Origin: Candidatus Latescibacterota bacterium
GTDB taxonomy: Bacteria > Latescibacterota > UBA2968 > GCA-2709665
Reading direction: 5' to 3'
NCBI GenBank assembly: GCA_030746455.1
Contig: JASLMQ010000727.1
Span: 1 to 9,813, forward strand
Length of the DNA: 9,813 nucleotides
Below the pieces are notes generated by a model. The model worked only from the letters and a program-made list of their open reading frames with translations. It searched no databases and was not told where the DNA came from. This document shows positions 5,339-9,813 of this stretch, piece after piece; positions within the stretch are counted from its first letter, which is position 1; each line of letters begins with the position of its first letter. A program made the translations under genes and the position numbers.

Positions 5339-7576
5339 ATGGCAGAGGATAAGGACGAGACCGTGGAGATGCTGCGGACGCTGCCGGGTGACGAGGTCCG
5401 ACAGATTATGTGGCGATTCGCCGAGCGTTTCGACCTCCAGATGGTCGTGCAGTCGGCACGGTCGGTGGCGCGAGGGCCGGTCGCCCGTCTGGTGGCCGAG
5501 GGCGGCCGGAACACGCACGACTGGACCGAGGGGAAAGCGGCGCTTCTGGGAGCCTACGACGAGGCCGGATTGACCTCCGTGTTCATGGAGCCGGAGTACG
5601 GCGGGTTCATCGAGGGTCCGAAGAACATGGCGCTGGCGCTGGTGGCCTTCGAGCTGGCCTGGGTGGACGGCGGCTCGGCCACGTGCAGCCTGGCGGGACA
5701 CCTGGCACTGTCTCCCATCCACGAGCGAGGCACCCCGGAGCAGGTGGAGACCTACATGAGCCGCTGCGTCCCCCTCCAGCCGGGAGAGGACCGGCAGATG
5801 TGGCGGGGGGCCTTCGCGCTCACCGAGCCATTGCCCTACGTGGGAGTGGATACGGGTGTCGTCTCGGGCCGGATCCGGGTGGCCGAGTGGGAGGACGGGA
5901 AGGAACCGACGGTCCAGGTGGACAAGCGGGGCCGGTTCATCACGAACATGGATTTCGCGAACTTCGTGGTGGCGGCGGTGACGTCTGATGAAGAGCGGAT
6001 CAAGGGCAGCTGCATGGTCATCCTGGAGGAGGACGATCCGGGCACATACGACCGTGGGGCGCCGACGCTCAAGCTGGTCCATCAGCTCTCTTCCACGCGC
6101 GATCCGATCCTGAGCCTGCAGGTACCCGCGAGCCGGATCGTGGGTGGCTACGAGGTGGTGGACGGCGTTATCGTCCCGAACTACAGCCACGGTGAGGTGA
6201 TCGATGCCGTGTTCCGGCGGACTCGCGTGACGGTGGGGTTGATGACGTCCGCGAAGCTGCTGTCGGCCGTCGAGCCGGTGGTCCGGTACCAGCGCAACCG
6301 GTTCCGGGGCGGAGACGCAGCGGAGCCCGGATCGCCGCGGTACGAGATGGGGCTGCAACAGCGGGAAGACGTGCTGCATCGGCTGGTGGATGTGTGGGCC
6401 ACGGGTGAGGCGAGTGCCTCGCTCGGGTTCGCTGCGGCGCGGCTGTTCGACGAGTACGATCCTATGGAGAGTCAGAAGAACGCGATCCTTGCCGAACAGG
6501 GCGCTTCGGCTCCCAGGGCCCAGATGCGCGCCTTGAGGAAGATGCACACCCCGGCACTCGAGTACCTCGGTCTGGCGGCGCAGCCGGAGGACTCGCGGGA
6601 TACGGCGCGGCTGCAGGAGCTCGAGTCCGACCCCCTGGTGGTCTACCTGGTGAAGGATGCCGTGGCCAACGTGCTCTGCCCCGCGTGCAAGCTGTGGAAC
6701 ACGGGGCACGGGGCGAATATGATGCGGGAGGCCGTAAGCCTGATGGGGGGCTACGGAATCACCGAGGATTGCCCGGGCTTCCTCGGGCAGAAGTGGATGG
6801 ACGCCCAGCTCGAGGCCACATACGAGGGGCCCGAGGCGGTGCAGCGGCGGCAGCTGAGCGTGACGATGACGAACGAGATCTTCCTCGCCCACTTCAGGGA
6901 ATGGATCTCCGAGATGCGACGGATCGCGAGCCAGCGTCCTGGAACCGGGGCCTGCACCCTGGCCTCGGCCATGGCGCTTTGGGAATGGACGCTCCGATAC
7001 CTGCTGGAGGCAAAGGACGCCGACGGCAAGGTGCTCTACCGGGACAGCCGGCAGGGCGTGACGTTCCCAATGGCCGACGCCCTATGCTGGCTTCTGGCCT
7101 CGCGCTACCAGATCCTGGACACGATCGAGCTGGAGGAGAAGGGGGCAGACAATCCGGCTCTGGCGGATGGACTGCCGGGATACGTGGCGTTCTTCACCGA
7201 TCTCTGTCACCTTCAGGCCGCGCGGGCGTCCGGCGAGGCGGGCCGGATCTGCGCCGAGCTCGCGTTCGGGTACAACCGTCATCCGGGATGGGACGCCGAG
7301 GGTGCCTCGTGCTACGGGGCGGACGATCTGGCCGCGCTGGAAGGCGTGATGCCGGGCATCGCGTCCGGGGCGGAGTCCACGGGCGACGTGATCGGGGCCG
7401 ACGGCTCGCACGCCGACAAGGCCGGGCCCTGCGCGTGTTTCGAGGGGATGGAGACGTTTGTGCGGCTGCGGACCCGGCTCGACGGGTGTCTGTCGGGCGC
7501 GAGATTGGCGAAGGACCGGGCGGCAAAGGCGTTGTCACAGGTGATGATACCGGAAGCGCTCGATTATCCCCTCTAG
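5339..7576 (+). CDS. Long acyl-CoA dehydrogenase with extended C-terminus (745 aa)
   Basis: An FAD-dependent acyl-CoA dehydrogenase, which forms the trans-2-enoyl-CoA and passes electrons to ETF. Usual order of parts: helical N-domain (about 20-150) with F-M-E-P-E-Y-G-G (82-89); beta-domain opening with A-L-T-E-P (160-164); C-terminal helical domain with R-T-R-V-T-V-G (294-300), M-G-G-Y-G-I-T-E-D (469-477) for flavin contact and Y-E-G (495-497), whose E496 is in the place of the catalytic base of the MCAD group. Two features are unusual. The G-S-D that normally follows T-E-P is replaced by L-P-Y-V-G-V-D. About 235 residues (510-745) continue past the catalytic region, making it longer than typical 380-aa enzymes and nearer the VLCAD/FadE size class; this tail is helical and contains Cys residues at 698 and 700. 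GAGGGAG lies 8 nt before the ATG. Substrate is unknown; long or branched acyl-CoA is plausible. The ETF:quinone oxidoreductase-like gene follows. Confidence 0.9.
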   Translation: MAEDKDETVEMLRTLPGDEVRQIMWRFAERFDLQMVVQSARSVARGPVARLVAEGGRNTHDWTEGKAALLGAYDEAGLTSVFMEPEYGGFIEGPKNMALALVAFELAWVDGGSATCSLAGHLALSPIHERGTPEQVETYMSRCVPLQPGEDRQMWRGAFALTEPLPYVGVDTGVVSGRIRVAEWEDGKEPTVQVDKRGRFITNMDFANFVVAAVTSDEERIKGSCMVILEEDDPGTYDRGAPTLKLVHQLSSTRDPILSLQVPASRIVGGYEVVDGVIVPNYSHGEVIDAVFRRTRVTVGLMTSAKLLSAVEPVVRYQRNRFRGGDAAEPGSPRYEMGLQQREDVLHRLVDVWATGEASASLGFAAARLFDEYDPMESQKNAILAEQGASAPRAQMRALRKMHTPALEYLGLAAQPEDSRDTARLQELESDPLVVYLVKDAVANVLCPACKLWNTGHGANMMREAVSLMGGYGITEDCPGFLGQKWMDAQLEATYEGPEAVQRRQLSVTMTNEIFLAHFREWISEMRRIASQRPGTGACTLASAMALWEWTLRYLLEAKDADGKVLYRDSRQGVTFPMADALCWLLASRYQILDTIELEEKGADNPALADGLPGYVAFFTDLCHLQAARASGEAGRICAELAFGYNRHPGWDAEGASCYGADDLAALEGVMPGIASGAESTGDVIGADGSHADKAGPCACFEGMETFVRLRTRLDGCLSGARLAKDRAAKALSQVMIPEALDYPL

Positions 7577-7729
7577 CTAGCGATCAGCTCTCAGCGGTCA
7601 GCCTTCCCTCCTCCGCAAGGCTGCGGAGGGCAGGCAGCAGAACCGGCGCATGGCGCGCCACGATGGAGGTAACCTTCAGGCGCAGACATCTATCTGTGTT
7701 GGCTGACAGCTGAATGCTGAAGGCTGTCT
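7577..7729. repeat. Intergenic inverted repeat built from 7-bp TCAGC/GCTGA units
   Basis: Starting at the base after the dehydrogenase stop, TCAGC recurs at 7-bp steps (7584, 7591, 7598, with CTAGC at 7577). At the far end GCTGA recurs at 7-bp steps on the same strand (7702, 7709, 7716, then GCTGT at 7723). The two ends are therefore complementary arms about 150 bp apart. Between them CCTCCGCA-AGGC-TGCGGAGG (7610-7629) is a perfect 8-bp hairpin with a 4-nt loop. No T-run follows it, so it is not a standard intrinsic terminator. The layout suggests a small non-coding repeat family (REP/MITE-like) that may be dispersed in the genome. It fills most of the 217-bp spacer before the flavoprotein gene. 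Confidence 0.7.
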
Positions 7730-7793
7730 TCCCATATGTCGAGGAAATGTCATCAGAACCTGAACAGACCCCACTTGGAGAGGTGAAGTATAG

Positions 7794-9647
7794 ATGGCAA
7801 GTGGCACCGAGATAGAGCGCCAGAGCATGGAGGTGGACATCGTCTGCGTGGGGTTCGGGCCCGCGGTGGGCGGGTTCCTGACAACGCTGACACGGGCGAT
7901 GCTGGACGATGACGGGCAGGTCGCGCTGCCCAGCCGGGTGATGCCCGGAATGCCCCTACAGGTGATGTGCTACGAGCGGTCCGACGACATCGGCTTCGGC
8001 GTGTCCGGCGTGGCTACGCGAGGCCGAAGCCTGCAGGAGAGCTTTCCGGATCTTGATCCGGCGCAGATTCCGCTGGCGCATCCGGTCGAAGAGGAGAAGG
8101 TGCTGTATCTGCTCGATCCTGTGGGCGCCAGCCGGCGTTCGCTCGCCCTACGTGCCGCCGATGGGCTCCTGGGGCTGTCCGGTCAGGCTCGAGACCACGC
8201 CTTCGAGCTGCCCTACATTCCCCCTTTCCTGAGCAAGGAAGGGGGATTCCTGTTCTCCATCGGCCAACTCAACCAGTGGGTGGGGTCCCAGCTGATGGGC
8301 TCGGGGCAGGTCCAGATCTGGCCGGGCATGCCGGTCAACGAGCCCCTGATCGAAGACGATCGCGTGGTGGGCGTGCGGCTGGTGGACCAGGGAACCGACA
8401 AAGAGGGGAATCCAGACACGGGATACATGCCCGGGATGGACATTCGGGCGGCTCTGACCGTTGTGGGCGACGGCCCGGTGGGTTCAGTGGGACAGAAGCT
8501 GGACGGGCACTTCGGCCTGCCCGAAGGAAACCACACCCGGGACTGGGCCGTGGGGATGAAGATGGTGGTGGACCTGCCGGAGGGCTGCACGCTGGAGCCG
8601 GGAACGGTGCTCCACACCTTCGGGTATCCCGAGCCCGAGATCTTCGGTTTTCTCTACGTGTATCCCGATCGGGTCGCCTCACTGGGGATCTTCGTTCCTT
8701 CGTGGCTGGACAGCCCGGTGCGCACGAGCTACACCTATCTCCAGCACTGGATGAGGCACCCGTCCATCTGGCAGTACCTGGAGGGCGGCAGCATGCGGTC
8801 CTGGGGCGCCAAGACGCTACAGGAGTCCGGACGCAGAGGGGAGCCCTATCTTGTGGGCGACGGGTACGCGCGGATCGGCGAGGGCTCGGGAAGCACAAAC
8901 GTCCTGACCGGATCGGGTGTGGACGAGGCGTGGGCCACGGGGGTCCAGCTTGCGGAGGGCGTGATCGAGCTGACCAAGGCGGACAAGCCGTTCACGAAGG
9001 AGAATCTGGACGCGGCGTACTTGCAGCGGCGGCGAAACAGCTGGGTCGAGTCGGAAGGAATCGAGGCGGAGCGGGCACGGGACGGATTCCAGCGCGGGTT
9101 CGTCACGGGGATGATGGGGATGGGCCTGGCCGGCCTCACGGGAGGCAAGATCTTTGTACCCACGCGGCTGCGCCTTCCGCGAGAACACGTGCCTCCGCTG
9201 GAGGCCTACTACAGAGGGAAGATCGCGCCGAAGGAGATCGAGACGATCCGCAAGGAAAGCGTCGCGTCCGGCACGTCGATGCACGGCGCGCTGATGGAAC
9301 GAAGCGGGTGGCCTGCCATCGAACACGACGGCAAGCTGCTCGTTTCCCACCAGGACGCGCTGTTGATCGGCGGCAAGGTGCAGGCGCCGGCGGCCTATCC
9401 GGATCACGTGGTGTTCCTCTATCCCTCGCTGTGCGAGCAGTGCGACAACCAGCTGTGCATCGAGATCTGCTCGGGGCAGGCGATCACTCCGGGCGAAGCG
9501 GGCGGGGTGCCCGAGTTTGACCGCGAGAAGTGCGTGCACTGCGGCGCGTGCCTCTGGAACTGCACGCAAGCACACGTGGAGGATCCCGAGCGAGGCAATA
9601 TCGAGTTCAGGGCCGGCGCGGGGGGGTTGCACTCGGCGGAGAACTAA
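7794..9647 (+). CDS. ETF:quinone oxidoreductase-like flavoprotein with eight-Cys ferredoxin tail (617 aa)
   Basis: Resembles electron-transfer flavoprotein:ubiquinone oxidoreductase and FixC fused to FixX; the family takes electrons from reduced ETF and gives them to quinone at the membrane surface. The FAD-binding fold starts with V-G-F-G-P-A-V-G-G (19-27); the later FAD motif V-G-D-G-P-V-G-S (224-231) precedes Q-K-L; G-E-G-S-G-S-T-N-V (362-370) begins the last flavin segment. A hydrophobic stretch (437-450, VTGMMGMGLAGLTG) fits the monotopic membrane-contact region. The C-terminus has C547-x2-C550-x4-C555-x3-C559 and C580-x2-C583-x2-C586-x3-C590. Canonical ETF-QO binds one [4Fe-4S] with four Cys (equivalents C559, C580, C583, C586); the extra four imply a second cluster. 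The start at 7794 has GGAGAGGTGA upstream ending 7 nt before the ATG. Placed downstream of the acyl-CoA dehydrogenase, it is the likely electron outlet; no etfA/etfB is in view. FixC/FixX-like or a direct dehydrogenase partner are alternatives. Confidence 0.85.
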   Translation: MASGTEIERQSMEVDIVCVGFGPAVGGFLTTLTRAMLDDDGQVALPSRVMPGMPLQVMCYERSDDIGFGVSGVATRGRSLQESFPDLDPAQIPLAHPVEEEKVLYLLDPVGASRRSLALRAADGLLGLSGQARDHAFELPYIPPFLSKEGGFLFSIGQLNQWVGSQLMGSGQVQIWPGMPVNEPLIEDDRVVGVRLVDQGTDKEGNPDTGYMPGMDIRAALTVVGDGPVGSVGQKLDGHFGLPEGNHTRDWAVGMKMVVDLPEGCTLEPGTVLHTFGYPEPEIFGFLYVYPDRVASLGIFVPSWLDSPVRTSYTYLQHWMRHPSIWQYLEGGSMRSWGAKTLQESGRRGEPYLVGDGYARIGEGSGSTNVLTGSGVDEAWATGVQLAEGVIELTKADKPFTKENLDAAYLQRRRNSWVESEGIEAERARDGFQRGFVTGMMGMGLAGLTGGKIFVPTRLRLPREHVPPLEAYYRGKIAPKEIETIRKESVASGTSMHGALMERSGWPAIEHDGKLLVSHQDALLIGGKVQAPAAYPDHVVFLYPSLCEQCDNQLCIEICSGQAITPGEAGGVPEFDREKCVHCGACLWNCTQAHVEDPERGNIEFRAGAGGLHSAEN

Positions 9648-9672
9648 CCTTGATTCGACAGAACCCGGTCAC

Positions 9673-9690
9673 CACGAAAGACACGAAAGA
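9673..9690. repeat. Two tandem 9-bp repeats (CACGAAAGA)
   Basis: CACGAAAGA is repeated exactly at 9673-9681 and 9682-9690, 26 bp after the flavoprotein stop. Short CACGAA-type tandem tracts in spacers often belong to dispersed families; its function here is unknown. Confidence 0.5.
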
Positions 9691-9741
9691 AGGGCATATC
9701 CAGGTGGAGGAAGGCCCGGGCGTTGGCTCACAAAGGGAGGC

Positions 9742-9813
9742 ATGAAGGATCCAGGCCTGGGCCCGAGGCGGAACCTGGGTACCCAGGCGCTTCGCGCCAC
9801 TCGCACCCCCCGA
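9742..9813 (+). CDS. Possible start of a further gene, cut by the window end
   Basis: An ATG at 9742 opens a frame with no stop to the window end (24 codons, beginning M-K-D-P-G-L-G-P-R-R-N). AGGGAGG lies directly upstream but only 1 nt separates it from the ATG, closer than normal, so the true start may be different or the frame may be non-coding. The frame contains the perfect 14-bp palindrome CCTGGGTACCCAGG (9774-9787) and GGCGC-TTC-GCGCC (9786-9798), which could instead mark a regulatory or terminator region. Too short to assign a family. Confidence 0.25.
   Translation, partial: MKDPGLGPRRNLGTQALRATRTPR

Noticed and set aside
5228..6892. Minus-strand ORF of 554 aa opposite the acyl-CoA dehydrogenase
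   Set aside because: Rich in His, Arg and Pro as expected of a reverse-frame shadow; the plus-strand frame has catalytic motifs and a good start.
7610..7629. Intrinsic terminator after the dehydrogenase gene
   Set aside because: Strong stem but no T-run on either strand; better explained as the centre of the intergenic inverted repeat.

Overview
The window joins two unlike parts. The left ~4.2 kb, all on the minus strand, looks like one end of an integrated replicative element (satellite, prophage or plasmid-like). In transcription order it carries a 226-aa protein of unknown function (3816-3136), a 63-aa excisionase-type helix-turn-helix protein (2912-2721), a 731-aa TOPRIM primase/superfamily 3 helicase (2641-446) and an 87-aa PC4/p15-like nucleic-acid-binding protein (314-51). 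No integrase is in view; the element continues beyond base 1. Two minus-strand sigma70-like promoters with the same -10 octamer (TATATTCG) precede the first two genes.

The right part, all on the plus strand, looks chromosomal and metabolic. It holds a FabI-like enoyl reductase of the SDR fold (4396-5181), a long 745-aa acyl-CoA dehydrogenase (5339-7576) and a 617-aa ETF:quinone oxidoreductase-like flavoprotein with eight C-terminal cysteines arranged for two [4Fe-4S] clusters (7794-9647). This suggests acyl-CoA oxidation with electrons passed through ETF to quinone, plus an enoyl-thioester reductase. A weak candidate for a further gene starts at 9742 and runs off the window.

The 579-bp divergent spacer (3817-4395) is the presumed junction. 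It contains helically phased direct repeats, a perfect 15-bp palindrome over a candidate promoter, and a 10-bp inverted repeat with a 7-bp spacer that could be a leader hairpin or a recombinase core. The most unusual sequence structure is inside the 3' end of the primase gene: six copies of the heptamer TGCTGAC/GTCAGCA in 106 bp, three in each orientation, including a 19-bp perfect inverted repeat. The copies fall in two codon phases, so the constraint appears to act on DNA; an intragenic replication origin is a reasonable hypothesis.

The organism is a high-GC bacterium. The long purine-rich or dyad-containing spacers and this enzyme set would fit Gemmatimonadota or a similar soil or marine lineage, but that is a low-confidence guess. 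The left element and the spacer are visibly less GC-rich than the metabolic genes, which fits acquisition by transfer.
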